Under the pieces are notes generated by a model that saw only the letters and a list, made by a program, of their open reading frames with translations, did no database searches and was not told the origin of the DNA. A program made the position numbers and the translations under genes. A stretch of 64,000 nucleotides of DNA from Ornithinicoccus sp045032955 (lineage in GTDB: Bacteria; Actinomycetota; Actinomycetes; Actinomycetales; Dermatophilaceae): contig NZ_JBJFZU010000006.1 of NCBI RefSeq assembly GCF_045032955.1, forward strand, positions 62,001 through 126,000, given 5' to 3'. Each line of letters opens with the position of its first letter. Position 1 is the stretch's first letter. Of this stretch, positions 15,776 to 24,181 are shown piece after piece.

Positions 15776-17164
15776 AGCCAGGTAGCCCTCGACCTGGTCA
15801 AGGGAGACGCGCTCCTGGCCCATGGTGTCGCGGTCCCGGATGGTGACGGCGTGGTCGTCGAGGGTGTCGAAGTCCACGGTGACGCAGTAGGGCGTGCCGA
15901 TCTCGTCCTGACGCCGGTAGCGCTTGCCGATCGCGCCCGCGTCGTCGACGTCCACCATCCAGTGCTGCCGCAGCGTGGCGGCGAGGTCCTGGGCCTTGGG
16001 CGTCAGGTCGGCGTTCCGGGACAGCGGCAGCACGGCCACCTTGACCGGCGCGAGCCGCGGGTCGAGGCGCAGCACCACCCGCTTGTCCACACCGCCCTTG
16101 GTGTTCGGCGCCTCGTCCTCGGCATACGCGTCCACCAGGAAGGTCATGAGCGAGCGCGACAGGCCGGCCGCCGGCTCGATGACGTAGGGCGTGTAGCGCT
16201 CGCCGCTGGCCTGGTCGTAGTAGGACAGGTCCGACCCGGAGTGCTTGCTGTGCGTGGTCAGGTCGAAGTCGGTGCGGTTGGCCACCCCCTCGAGCTCCCC
16301 CCACTCGCTGCCGGCGAAGTTGAATCGGTATTCGATGTCGACGGTGCGCTTGGAGTAGTGCGAGAGCTTCTCGGCCGGGTGCTCGTAGTGGCGCAGGTTC
16401 TCCGGGTCGATGCCCAGGTCGGTGTACCAGCGGGTGCGCTCGTCGATCCAGTACTGGTGCCACTCCTCGTCCTCGCCGGGCTTGACGAAGAACTCCATCT
16501 CCATCTGCTCGAACTCGCGGGTGCGGAAGATGAAGTTGCCGGGGGTGATCTCGTTGCGGAAGCTCTTGCCGGTCTGGGCGATCCCGAACGGCGGCTTCTT
16601 GCGGGAGGTGCCCAGCACGTTGGAGAAGTTGGTGAAGATGCCCTGGGCCGTCTCCGGGCGCAGGTAGTGCAGCCCGGACTCGTCCTCGATCACCCCGAGG
16701 TAGGTCTTGAGCATCATGTTGAACTCGCGGGGTGCGGTCCAGGCCTTGTTGCCGCAGTTGGGGCAGGTGATGTCGTCGAGGGAGATCTGGTCCGGGTCCA
16801 CCGCGTCACCGGTCCTGCCCTTCTTCGCGGCCTTCTCGGCCACCGCCTCCTGCATGTGGTCCACCCGGAAGCGCTTGTGGCAGGACTGGCACTCGGTCAG
16901 CGGGTCGGAGAACTCGCCGACGTGACCGGAGGCCACCCAGGTCTGCCGGGGCAGGATGATCGAGGAGTCGAGGCCGACCACGTCGCCGCGGGTCTGCACC
17001 ATCGACCGCCACCACTGACGCTTGATGTTCTCCTTCAGCGCCACCCCGAGCGGGCCGTAGTCCCAGGCGGAGCGGGTGCCTCCGTAGATCTCCCCGCACG
17101 GGAAGACGAAGCCACGACGCTTGCACAGGGACACGACGGTATCGACGGTGGAGGTGGGAGCCAT
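15755..17164 (-). CDS. glyS: Glycyl-tRNA synthetase (alpha2 type)
   Basis: Class II aminoacyl-tRNA synthetase charging tRNA-Gly. 469 residues of the single-chain homodimer form. N-terminal VSLCKRRGFVFPCGEIYGG, a zinc-binding pair (CQSCHKRF and CPNCGNKAW), motif 2 region FRNEITPGNFIFRTREFEQM, and the C-terminal anticodon-binding domain. The frame continues upstream to 17767, but ATG 17164 matches the family start and lies 7 nt after TAGACT (17172-17177), so the mRNA is probably leaderless. Confidence 0.97.
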   Translation of the reverse strand: MAPTSTVDTVVSLCKRRGFVFPCGEIYGGTRSAWDYGPLGVALKENIKRQWWRSMVQTRGDVVGLDSSIILPRQTWVASGHVGEFSDPLTECQSCHKRFRVDHMQEAVAEKAAKKGRTGDAVDPDQISLDDITCPNCGNKAWTAPREFNMMLKTYLGVIEDESGLHYLRPETAQGIFTNFSNVLGTSRKKPPFGIAQTGKSFRNEITPGNFIFRTREFEQMEMEFFVKPGEDEEWHQYWIDERTRWYTDLGIDPENLRHYEHPAEKLSHYSKRTVDIEYRFNFAGSEWGELEGVANRTDFDLTTHSKHSGSDLSYYDQASGERYTPYVIEPAAGLSRSLMTFLVDAYAEDEAPNTKGGVDKRVVLRLDPRLAPVKVAVLPLSRNADLTPKAQDLAATLRQHWMVDVDDAGAIGKRYRRQDEIGTPYCVTVDFDTLDDHAVTIRDRDTMGQERVSLDQVEGYLAQRLIGC

Positions 17165-17171
17165 GGGGACG

Positions 17172-17215
17172 AGTCTAAGCGGGGTGGGGTATGCCGGACC
17201 CACCCGGTTTAGGCT
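17172..17215. promoter_or_regulatory. Divergent leaderless promoters, glyS / DUF6703-like gene
   Basis: TAGACT on the minus strand (17172-17177) is 7 nt before the glyS ATG. TAGGCT on the plus strand (17210-17215) is 6 nt before GTG 17222. An octamer GGTATGCC lies between them at 17189. Confidence 0.5.
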
Positions 17216-17221
17216 GTGCCG

Positions 17222-17584
17222 GTGAGCACCGCCGAGCCCGATCGCACCGACGATCCGCACCAGGACCGTGGCCCGCAGCCCGGCCCGGAGGCGGGCCCGG
17301 GTGCGCTGCGCCGCCGGATCGAGCAGGCCAGCCTGCCCGTGCTGGAGCTGCTGGCCCGGCTCCCGGTGTGGCTTCCCTTCCTGCTGCTGCTCGTGCTGAT
17401 CCTGGGCGGGGGCTTCATCGGCGGGACCGTCGGCTGGGTCCTGGTGGGCGTCGCGATGTTCTTCGTGGCCTGGCTGCTCTACCTCTCCTGGCCGCGGCTC
17501 ACCGGCGTCGAGCGGCTCATGCGGGTGGCGGTGCTGCTGCTCTTCCTGGCCGTGACCGTCGTCCAGCTCGTCCCCCGAGGCTGA
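17222..17584 (+). CDS. Small membrane protein, DUF6703-like
   Basis: 120 residues. A hydrophilic Asp/Pro-rich N-terminus is followed by RRRIEQASLPVLELLARLP and two or three hydrophobic helices (LPFLLLLVLILGGGFIGG; WVLVGVAMFFVAWLLYL; LMRVAVLLLFLAVTVVQ). Similar proteins (DUF6703) sit divergently from glyS in many actinobacteria. Function unknown. GTG 17222 is chosen because it follows the -10 box by 6 nt; GTG 17216 is only two codons upstream. Confidence 0.75.
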   Translation: MSTAEPDRTDDPHQDRGPQPGPEAGPGALRRRIEQASLPVLELLARLPVWLPFLLLLVLILGGGFIGGTVGWVLVGVAMFFVAWLLYLSWPRLTGVERLMRVAVLLLFLAVTVVQLVPRG

Positions 17585-17591
17585 CCACTCG

Positions 17592-18527
17592 TCAGCGGTC
17601 CGCCAGCGGCCGGACGGTCCTGGCCGCCGGCTCGACCTTGCGGCGGATGCGCTCCGGATCACGCAGGTCGGCCCAGACGATCCGCACCACGGCGAGGCCC
17701 AGCGCTCGCAGCCGGTCCTCCCTGCGCTTCTCCCGGACCAGCGCCTCCCGACCGTCGGCACCGGCATACTTCACCGCCCCGTCGAACTCCAGCACCACCC
17801 CGAGCTCCGGCAGGTAGGCGTCGACCCGCCCCACCAGCCCGTCCGCGTCCCGGAACTCCACCTGAGTCCGCACCTCGTACCCCAGCAGCCGCAGCACGAG
17901 CCGCAGCCCGCTCTCCCCGAGCGACTCCGCCCCCGGGTCCGCCTGCTCCACGGCGTGCCGGGCCCGTGGCCCCCACCCTGCCGCCCGCTCCAGAAGCAGC
18001 TCACGGGTGGCCAGCCCGACCCGCAGGGCGGCGTCGGCCACCGCCTGGGCCGACAGGTCGCTGCCGATCGACAGCGCTCCCAGCACCGCGTCGACCGGCC
18101 CGACGGTGGCGGCTCCGCGCAGGCTCCCGAACTCCTCCGGGTGCCCCTCGTGGACCGTGTATGCCGACCGCCGCCGCCCGTGCCCCCGCCCGGAGCGCCG
18201 GACCACGTGGACCTGCCCCAGGTCGGCGGCGAGCAGCGGCAGCCCGAAGAGCACCGCGGCGCTCAGGTGGCTGGCGGCATACCGGGGGTGGGCGGCCAGG
18301 ACGGCCCGCAGCCGCAGCTCGTGCACCGCCTCCAGGGTGGCTCCCTCCATCGAGCGGGCGTCGGCATACCCGCCACGGCAGACCCGGACGAGCACCCCCG
18401 CCCGCGTCAGGCGCGCGAGGTCGTCCGCGGCCAGCCCCAGGTCCAGCCGGGCGCCCACCGCACTGAGCGCACCGTGGTGGGTGCTCAGGTAGGTCGGCAG
18501 CGTCTGGAGGTCGGGGCCTGCGGTCAT
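17592..18527 (-). CDS. AbiEi-like N-terminal domain fused to nuclease-like C-terminal domain
   Basis: 311 residues. The N-terminal half resembles the winged-helix antitoxin domain of AbiEi-type proteins (LTRAGVLVRVCRGGYADA, AAHPRYAASHLSAAVLFGLPL). The C-terminal part looks like a DUF559/Vsr-type PD-(D/E)xK fold: VVLEFDGAVKYAG, then LVREKRREDRLRALGLAVVR. No toxin partner is adjacent, so it is an orphan. A second member lies at 45520-46431. Such fusions are common in actinobacteria; activity is unproven. Confidence 0.75.
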   Translation of the reverse strand: MTAGPDLQTLPTYLSTHHGALSAVGARLDLGLAADDLARLTRAGVLVRVCRGGYADARSMEGATLEAVHELRLRAVLAAHPRYAASHLSAAVLFGLPLLAADLGQVHVVRRSGRGHGRRRSAYTVHEGHPEEFGSLRGAATVGPVDAVLGALSIGSDLSAQAVADAALRVGLATRELLLERAAGWGPRARHAVEQADPGAESLGESGLRLVLRLLGYEVRTQVEFRDADGLVGRVDAYLPELGVVLEFDGAVKYAGADGREALVREKRREDRLRALGLAVVRIVWADLRDPERIRRKVEPAARTVRPLADR

Positions 18528-18621
18528 GGGTGCCAGCCTGACGGTGCCGGCGCCGCGCTGGACGGCACGGCGCAGATCTGTGGACAACCCCGGCTGATGG
18601 TCACCACATGGAGGCGGGAGG

Positions 18622-18656
18622 GCCCCGCGCTTCCTCGGCTGCCCCGCGCTTCCTCG
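18622..18656. repeat. Short tandem repeat, 19-bp period
   Basis: A 16-bp unit (18622-18637) recurs exactly at 18641-18656, in the 255-bp gap between the AbiEi-like gene and znuA. A 14-bp repeat with the same 19-bp period lies on the other side of the znu operon. Confidence 0.8.
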
Positions 18657-18745
18657 ACTCCCCCACCGCCGTAGCCACGGGGCTCTCGACGAAGCGATGG
18701 GCCATGAGCGGGACCGTGGGATCTCAGCCACCCGGCATGCGCGTT

Positions 18746-18775
18746 TTGACAATGATTCTCATTCAGTACGACACT
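18746..18775 (+). promoter_or_regulatory. znuABC-zur promoter with Zur box
   Basis: -35 TTGACA (18746-18751), 18-bp spacer, -10 GACACT (18770-18775). The dyad AATGA-TTC-TCATT, within TGACAATGATTCTCATTCA (18747-18765), overlaps the -35 and spacer and matches the Zur/Fur-family operator type. The ATG follows the -10 by 7 nt, so transcription should begin at or next to the start codon. Confidence 0.8.
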
Positions 18776-18782
18776 GGTGGGT

Positions 18783-19739
18783 ATGACCGTCCGCCGCCTG
18801 CTCCTGCCGCTGCCCCTGCTCCTCGTCCTCGGGGCGTGCGGCGATGACGCAGGGAACGGCGACGACACCGCCGGTGGTGCCGACGGCGGGGACGCCGGTC
18901 TGCAGGTGATCGCCAGCTTCTACCCGCTCCAGTGGCTGACCGAGCAGGTCGCCGGGGAGCACGCCGAGGTGACCATGCTGACCAGCCCGGGCGCCGACCC
19001 GCACGACCTCGAGCTCACCCCGCAGGCTGTGGGCTCCGTCGGCAGCGCCGACCTGGTGGTCTACTCCGCCGGCATGCAGGCCGCCGTCGACGACGCCGTC
19101 TCCTCCCAGGCGCAGGACTCCTCGCTGGACGTCGCCCCGAGTGCCGACCTGCTGACGGCGGAGGAGGAGGGGCACGAGGGCGAGAGCGAGGAGGAGCACG
19201 CCGAGCACGACCACGGCCCCGAGGACCCCCACTTCTGGCTCGACCCGGTGCGCTACGGCCAGGTCGGCGAGGTGATCGCGGAACGGCTCGGCGAGCTGGA
19301 CCCCGAGCACGCCGAGGACTACACGGCCAACGCCGCCGACGTGGTCGCGGAGCTGGGCGCGCTCGACGAGGAGCTCAGCACCGGCCTCGCCACCTGCGAG
19401 AGCCGGGACCTGGTCACCACCCACGAGGCGTTCGGCTACCTGGCCGCCCGCTACGACCTGCACCAGATGGGCATCACCGGCATCTCCCCGGAGTCCGAGC
19501 CCTCCCCCGCCCGGCTGGCCGAGGTCAGCTCGCAGGTCGAGGAGCTCGGGGTGAGCACCGTCTACGCCGAGCCCATCCTCACCGACGCCATCGCCAGCAC
19601 CATCGCCCGGGAGACCGGCACCACCGTGCTCACCCTGGACCCGCTCGAGGGCCTGACCGACGCCTCGGCCGGTGAGGACTACCTTGAGGTCATGCGCGCC
19701 AACCTCGACTCGCTGCGTGACGGCCTCGGCTGTTCGTGA
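18783..19739 (+). CDS. znuA: Zinc ABC transporter substrate-binding lipoprotein
   Basis: 318-residue cluster A-1 metal-binding protein. Lipobox LVLGAC (Cys about 19), SFYPLQWLTEQVAG, SPGADPHDLELTPQ and DPHFWLDPVRYGQV provide the zinc-binding histidines; THEAFGYLAARY holds the next. A His/Glu-rich loop (about 127-150, EHAEHDHG) is typical of zinc rather than manganese binders. ATG 18783 is preferred to GTG 18777 because it fits the -10 spacing; there is no ribosome site. The stop overlaps znuC by 4 nt. Confidence 0.94.
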   Translation: MTVRRLLLPLPLLLVLGACGDDAGNGDDTAGGADGGDAGLQVIASFYPLQWLTEQVAGEHAEVTMLTSPGADPHDLELTPQAVGSVGSADLVVYSAGMQAAVDDAVSSQAQDSSLDVAPSADLLTAEEEGHEGESEEEHAEHDHGPEDPHFWLDPVRYGQVGEVIAERLGELDPEHAEDYTANAADVVAELGALDEELSTGLATCESRDLVTTHEAFGYLAARYDLHQMGITGISPESEPSPARLAEVSSQVEELGVSTVYAEPILTDAIASTIARETGTTVLTLDPLEGLTDASAGEDYLEVMRANLDSLRDGLGCS

Positions 19740-20482
19740 GCACCGCCCCCACCGGCGCCCCCGCCGTCCGGCTGCACCGGGCCGCCTTCGGCTACCAGGG
19801 CCGCCCCGTCCTCTCCGGTGTCGACCTCACGGTCCACCCCGGTGAGGTCGTGGCCCTGCTCGGTCCTAACGGCTCCGGCAAGACGACGCTGGTCAAAGGT
19901 CTGCTCGGCCTCTCCGAGCACCTGTCCGGCGAGGTCGAGGTGCTGGGCACCCCGCTGGCCCGGCTGCGCGACCGGACCCGGACGGGGTACGTGCCGCAGC
20001 GGCATACCCTCACCGGCGGGGTGGGGGCCACGGTGACCGAGGTGGTCGCCACCGGCCTGCTCGCCAGCCGCCCGTGGTGGCGCCCCGCCCGGCGCGCGGA
20101 CCGCGCCGCGGTGCACGAGGCCCTGGAGCAGGTCGGGCTCGCGGACCGGGCCCGCTTCGATGTCGAGACCCTCTCCGGCGGCCAGCAGCGGCGCGTGCTG
20201 ATCGCCCGGGCCCTGGTCCACGCCCCCGACGTGCTGGTGATGGACGAGCCGACCGCCGGGGTGGACCACGCCAGCCAGCACGTGCTCGCGGAGGTGCTGC
20301 GCCGGCTGGGGACCAGCGGCACCACGATGCTCGTCGTCACCCACGAGCTGGCCGCGCTGCGCGGGGTGGTCGACCGGATCGTCGAGATCGACACCGGCCA
20401 CCTCACCTTCGACGGCACGCCGCAGGGGTATGCCGACCACCTGGGCGAGCACGCGCTCTCGGCGGGCAGGGAGGCACGGTGA
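19736..20482 (+). CDS. znuC: Zinc ABC transporter ATP-binding protein
   Basis: 248-residue ATPase energising zinc import. Walker A GPNGSGKTT, signature LSGGQQRR, Walker B VLVMDEPTAG and the H-loop VVTHE are all intact. GTG start overlaps the znuA stop (GTGA), and its own stop overlaps znuB, so the three are stoichiometrically coupled. Confidence 0.95.
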   Translation: MSTAPTGAPAVRLHRAAFGYQGRPVLSGVDLTVHPGEVVALLGPNGSGKTTLVKGLLGLSEHLSGEVEVLGTPLARLRDRTRTGYVPQRHTLTGGVGATVTEVVATGLLASRPWWRPARRADRAAVHEALEQVGLADRARFDVETLSGGQQRRVLIARALVHAPDVLVMDEPTAGVDHASQHVLAEVLRRLGTSGTTMLVVTHELAALRGVVDRIVEIDTGHLTFDGTPQGYADHLGEHALSAGREAR

Positions 20483-21519
20483 GCGAGATGCTGTCGCTGG
20501 AGTTCATGCGCAACGCGCTGCTGGCCGCCTTCGTCGTGGGCCTGGCCGCGCCGATGGTCGGGATCTTCCTGGTGCAGCGCCGGTTGTCGCTGATCGGCGA
20601 CGGCCTCGGCCACGTGGCGCTGGCCGGGGTGGCCATCGGGGTGGTGACCCAGAGCAGCCCGGTGTGGACCGCCCTGCTGGCGGCGGCCGCCGCCGGGGTC
20701 ACCATCGAGCTGGTCCGCGCCCGGGGACGCACCTCCGGGGACGTGGCCCTGGCGCTGATGTTCTACGGCGGGATCGCCGCCGGGGTCGTCATCATCAACA
20801 AGGTGGACGGGGCCCAGACCGGCAACCTCACCGGCTACCTGTTCGGCGCCATCACCACCACCACCCGTGCCGACGTCATCGTCTTCAGCGTGCTCTCGGC
20901 GGTCATCGTCGGTGTCGTCCTGGTGCTGCGGCAGCGGCTGTTCGCGGTGGCCGGGGACGAGGAGTACGCGCGCGCCTCCGGCCTGCCGGTGCTCGCCCTG
21001 AACATCGTGCTGGCCATCCTCACCGCGGTCACCGTGGTGGTGGCCATGCGCGTCATCGGGCTGCTGCTCATCAGCGCGCTGATGATCATCCCGAACGCCG
21101 CCGCCCAGCAGGTGGCGGTGAGCTTCCGCAGCGCCCTGTGGTGGGCGGTGGGGCTGGGGGTGCTGTCCTCCGTCGGGGGTGTGGCGACCTCCTACTACGC
21201 GGACACCGCCTCCGGCGGCACCATCGTGCTGCTCGCGATCGGGGTCTTCGTCCTGGCCACGCTGGCCGGGTGGCTGACCCGGGTGGTCGCGGCGGCCCGG
21301 CACCGTCGCGCCGAACGGCACCTGCACGAGCACGGCAGCGGGTGCGGGCACGAGACGGTCCCGCACGGTGACCACGTCGACTATCTGCACGACGGGCACC
21401 GGCACGCGGCGCACGAAGGGCACTACGACGAGCACGCCGAGGGGGGCGTGCCGCACGACCACCCCACCGCCCCTAGGCTGGAGGGCCATCAGGTCCACCC
21501 GGAGGAGGCGAGCCGCTGA
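20479..21519 (+). CDS. znuB: Zinc ABC transporter permease with His-rich C-terminal tail
   Basis: 346 residues: an ABC-3 type permease of about eight helices (residues 1-270; signatures LVQRRLSLIGDGLGHVALAGVAIG and IGLLLISALMIIPNAAAQQ), then an unusual hydrophilic tail of about 72 residues (275-346) with 17 histidines. The tail should be cytoplasmic, where it could bind or buffer imported zinc; ordinary ZnuB proteins end after the last helix. GTG start overlaps znuC; the stop overlaps the zur ATG. Confidence 0.94.
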   Translation: MSEMLSLEFMRNALLAAFVVGLAAPMVGIFLVQRRLSLIGDGLGHVALAGVAIGVVTQSSPVWTALLAAAAAGVTIELVRARGRTSGDVALALMFYGGIAAGVVIINKVDGAQTGNLTGYLFGAITTTTRADVIVFSVLSAVIVGVVLVLRQRLFAVAGDEEYARASGLPVLALNIVLAILTAVTVVVAMRVIGLLLISALMIIPNAAAQQVAVSFRSALWWAVGLGVLSSVGGVATSYYADTASGGTIVLLAIGVFVLATLAGWLTRVVAAARHRRAERHLHEHGSGCGHETVPHGDHVDYLHDGHRHAAHEGHYDEHAEGGVPHDHPTAPRLEGHQVHPEEASR

Positions 21520-21905
21520 TGAGCACCACCCGACGGCCGACCCGTCAGCAGTCTGCGGTGATCGAGGCGCTGGGCGCGACCGAGGACTTCACCAGTGCCC
21601 AGGAGCTGCACGCCTCCCTGCGCGACTCCGGCGCCAAGGTGGGTCTGGCCACCGTCTACCGGACGCTGTCCACGCTGGCCGACTCCGGTGACGTGGACGT
21701 GCTCCGTACCGGCGACGGTGAGTCCGTCTACCGGAAGTGCTCCACCGGGCACCACCACCACCTGGTATGCCGCTCCTGCGGCCGGACGGTGGAGATCGAG
21801 GGTCCCACCGTCGAGCGCTGGACGGACGCGGTCGCCGCCGAGCACGGTTTCTCCGAGGTCGCCCACACCCTGGAGATCGTCGGCACCTGCAGCGACTGCC
21901 GCTGA
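21519..21905 (+). CDS. zur: Fur-family zinc uptake regulator Zur
   Basis: 128 residues. Winged HTH (TSAQELHASLRDSGAKVGLATVYRTLSTLADSG) and a metal-binding domain with GHHHHLVCRSCGRTVE and GTCSDC, giving the two CxxC pairs of the structural zinc site. It should repress znuABC-zur through the box at 18747-18765 when zinc is sufficient. Its place as last gene of the zinc operon, overlapping znuB, favours Zur over Fur. Confidence 0.93.
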   Translation: MSTTRRPTRQQSAVIEALGATEDFTSAQELHASLRDSGAKVGLATVYRTLSTLADSGDVDVLRTGDGESVYRKCSTGHHHHLVCRSCGRTVEIEGPTVERWTDAVAAEHGFSEVAHTLEIVGTCSDCR

Positions 21906-21906
21906 T

Positions 21907-21939
21907 CCCGACGGTCCGCGACGAACCCGACGGTCCGCG
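21907..21939. repeat. Short tandem repeat after zur, 19-bp period
   Basis: CCCGACGGTCCGCG occurs at 21907-21920 and again at 21926-21939, directly after the zur stop. It could be the remnant of a regulatory or terminator element; no function is evident. Confidence 0.75.
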
Positions 21940-21985
21940 GCAAACCGGTTGCTCGCAGACCCGGGGCTGCCTAGCCTCGCCCACC

Positions 21986-22645
21986 ATGGGCTTCACGATC
22001 CGCGACTACGCCGACCTGGACGAACCCTCGTGGCTGCGCTGCCGGGTGCTCTCCTTCCTCGGCTCGTCGTACTTCGACGACGTCCGGGCCGCCCGGACCA
22101 CCTTCGCGGGTGACGCGCTGCAACTGGTCGCGGTGCTGCCGCGCCCCGAGGGCGTGACCACCCCGGGCGCGGAGCAGGTCGTCGGCATCCTGGACGTCGA
22201 GCTGTGGGAGGAGTCCGGTGAGCCGGTCGCCACGATCGACACCGTCGCGGTGCACCCCGACCACCAGCGTGCGGGGATCGCGGGGGCTCTCCTCGGCACT
22301 GCCGTCGCCGAGCTGGGTCACCGTCCGGGCGGCGTCCGGTGGCTGGACGCCTGGACCCGCCAGGACCCCGAGGCCTGCGGCTGGTACGAGGCGCAGGGGT
22401 TCAGGCTCGACCAGACGTACCTGCACGTCTACGCGGACGCCGAGGCCGATCCACGAACGAAGGTCCCGGCGCCGGGGACGGCGACGGGGCATACCGGGGC
22501 GGGGCCGTTCGGCCTGGGGGCACCGGTGAAGGCGTTCTACCACGGTCCCGACGAGGACCCGGTGAAGTGGCGGGAGCGCTTCGCGCGGGTGCATCAGTGC
22601 CGGCGCTACCTGCGCCGGCTCGACACGGGGTCGCCCGGCAGCTGA
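21986..22645 (+). CDS. GNAT family N-acetyltransferase
   Basis: 219-residue acyl-CoA-dependent acetyltransferase. Motif A is TIDTVAVHPDHQRAGIAGALLGTAV, followed by WLDAWTRQDPEACGWYEAQGF. A C-terminal extension (about residues 155-219) with VKAFYHGPDEDPVKWRERFARVHQCRRY is not part of the basic fold; its role is unclear. The start follows TAGCCT (21972-21977) by 8 nt, so it is probably leaderless. Substrate unknown. Confidence 0.88.
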   Translation: MGFTIRDYADLDEPSWLRCRVLSFLGSSYFDDVRAARTTFAGDALQLVAVLPRPEGVTTPGAEQVVGILDVELWEESGEPVATIDTVAVHPDHQRAGIAGALLGTAVAELGHRPGGVRWLDAWTRQDPEACGWYEAQGFRLDQTYLHVYADAEADPRTKVPAPGTATGHTGAGPFGLGAPVKAFYHGPDEDPVKWRERFARVHQCRRYLRRLDTGSPGS

Positions 22646-22646
22646 T

Positions 22647-22667
22647 GGCTCCCGAGCCTCAGGAGCC
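22647..22667. terminator. Short hairpin between GNAT gene and uppS
   Basis: GGCTCC and GGAGCC form a 6-bp stem with a 9-nt loop between convergent genes. Weak, with no T-tract. Confidence 0.3.
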
Positions 22668-23444
22668 GGAGGCGTCCACCGCGCCGCCGTAGCGGCGGTC
22701 CCGGCCGACGTACTGCTCGATCGCCCGCCACAGGTCCCGGCGGTCGAAGTCGGGCCACAGCGTGTCCAGGAAGATCATCTCGGCGTAGGCGTTCTGCCAG
22801 AGCAGGAAGTTGGACGTGCGCTGCTCTCCGGAGGACCGGACGAAGAGGTCCACGTCCGGCACCTCGGGGTGGTAGAGGTAGCGGCCGATCGTGCGCTCGT
22901 CGATGCCGCGCGGGGAGAGCCGTCCGTCACGCACGTCCTCGCCGATCCGCTTGACGGCGTCGGCGATCTCGGCCCGGCCGCCGTAGTTGACGCAGAAGTT
23001 CAGCGTGATGACGTCGTTGTCCCGGGTCCGCCGCTCCGCCTCCTGCAGCTCGGAGATCACCGACCGCCACAGCCGGGGTGTCCGCCCGGACCAGAGCACC
23101 CTGACCCCCCAGGAGTCGAGCTCGTCCCGGCGACGGTGGATGACGTCCCGGTTGAAGCCCATCAGGAACTTCACCTCGTCGGGGCTGCGGCGCCAGTTCT
23201 CGGTGGAGAAGGCATACGCGCTGACGCAGCTCACCCCGACCTCGATGGCACCGGCGATGACGTCGAGCAGCGAGGCCTCCCCCGCCTCGTGACCCTGCGT
23301 GCGCTTCAGACCACGCTGGTTGGCCCAGCGTCCGTTGCCGTCCATCACGATCGCGACGTGCTGCGGCACCTGCTCGCGCGGGATCTGCGGGGGCCGCGCA
23401 CCCGAGGGATGCTCAAACGGTCGGACCGGCTGTCGACCTGCCAT
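22659..23444 (-). CDS. uppS: Isoprenyl (undecaprenyl/polyprenyl) diphosphate synthase, cis type
   Basis: Adds isopentenyl units in cis to make the polyprenyl carrier of cell wall synthesis. 261 residues with the full signature: HVAIVMDGNGRWANQRGL (catalytic Asp), GHEAG, AYAFSTENWRR, NFCVNYGGRAEI and DLFVRSSGEQRTSNFLLWQ. The ATG overlaps the recO stop by 1 nt, the usual recO-uppS coupling of actinobacteria. Confidence 0.97.
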   Translation of the reverse strand: MAGRQPVRPFEHPSGARPPQIPREQVPQHVAIVMDGNGRWANQRGLKRTQGHEAGEASLLDVIAGAIEVGVSCVSAYAFSTENWRRSPDEVKFLMGFNRDVIHRRRDELDSWGVRVLWSGRTPRLWRSVISELQEAERRTRDNDVITLNFCVNYGGRAEIADAVKRIGEDVRDGRLSPRGIDERTIGRYLYHPEVPDVDLFVRSSGEQRTSNFLLWQNAYAEMIFLDTLWPDFDRRDLWRAIEQYVGRDRRYGGAVDASGS

Positions 23445-24175
23445 CACAGGCTCCTCTCCAGGTGGCGCAGCGAGCGCACCCCGCGCTCCAGGTGCCACTG
23501 CAGGTAGGCCGCGACCAGGCCGTTCGCCTCGCCCCGATGACGACCCTGCGCCGCGTCCGCCACCGACCAGTCCCCGGCGAACAGCGCCTGCAGCAGCGCC
23601 AGCGTCTCCGGCGCCGGGGCGGTGGACCCGGGGGGACGGCAGACCGGGCAGACCACGCCACCGGAGGGGACGTGGAAGGCGCGGTGCGGCCCGGTCATCC
23701 CGCACCGGGCGCAGTCGACGAAGCTGGCCCGCCAGCCACCGATCGCCAGCGCCCGCAGCAGGTAGGAGTCCAGCACCATCCGGCTGTCGTGCTCCTGCCC
23801 GGCGAGCGCCGCCAGCCCACCGGCCAGCAGCCGGAAGTGCGCGACCGCCGGCTCCTGGTCGTCGGTGAGCTGCTCGCAGGTCTCCAGCATGACGTTGGAC
23901 GCGGTGAAGGCGGGGTAGTCGCGGGCGATCATGTCGCCGTAGGGGGCGAGCCCGTCGGCCTGGGTGATGATGTCCAGGCTTCGTCCCTCGTAGCACTGGA
24001 CGTCGACGACCATGCCCGGCTCCAGGCGGGCCCCGAACTTGCTCGAGGTCCTCCGGACCCCCTTGGCCACCGCCCGGATCCGACCCCGCCCACGGCCCAG
24101 CATGATGACGATGCGGTCGGCCTCCCCCAGCTTGTACGTCCGCAGCACGATGGCGGCGTCGCGGTACGTGGGCAT
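23444..24175 (-). CDS. recO: DNA repair protein RecO
   Basis: 243 residues. OB fold at the N-terminus (RDAAIVLRTYKLGEADRIV) and a C-terminal zinc finger (CARCGMTGPH with VVCPVCRPP). Loads RecA onto SSB-coated gaps with RecF/RecR. A GACACT -10 box (24182-24187) is 6 nt before the ATG, so the recO-uppS mRNA is probably leaderless. recO is commonly close to era in actinobacteria; here about 8 kb of accessory genes intervene. Confidence 0.96.
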   Translation of the reverse strand: MPTYRDAAIVLRTYKLGEADRIVIMLGRGRGRIRAVAKGVRRTSSKFGARLEPGMVVDVQCYEGRSLDIITQADGLAPYGDMIARDYPAFTASNVMLETCEQLTDDQEPAVAHFRLLAGGLAALAGQEHDSRMVLDSYLLRALAIGGWRASFVDCARCGMTGPHRAFHVPSGGVVCPVCRPPGSTAPAPETLALLQALFAGDWSVADAAQGRHRGEANGLVAAYLQWHLERGVRSLRHLERSL

Positions 24176-24181
24176 ACCGCC

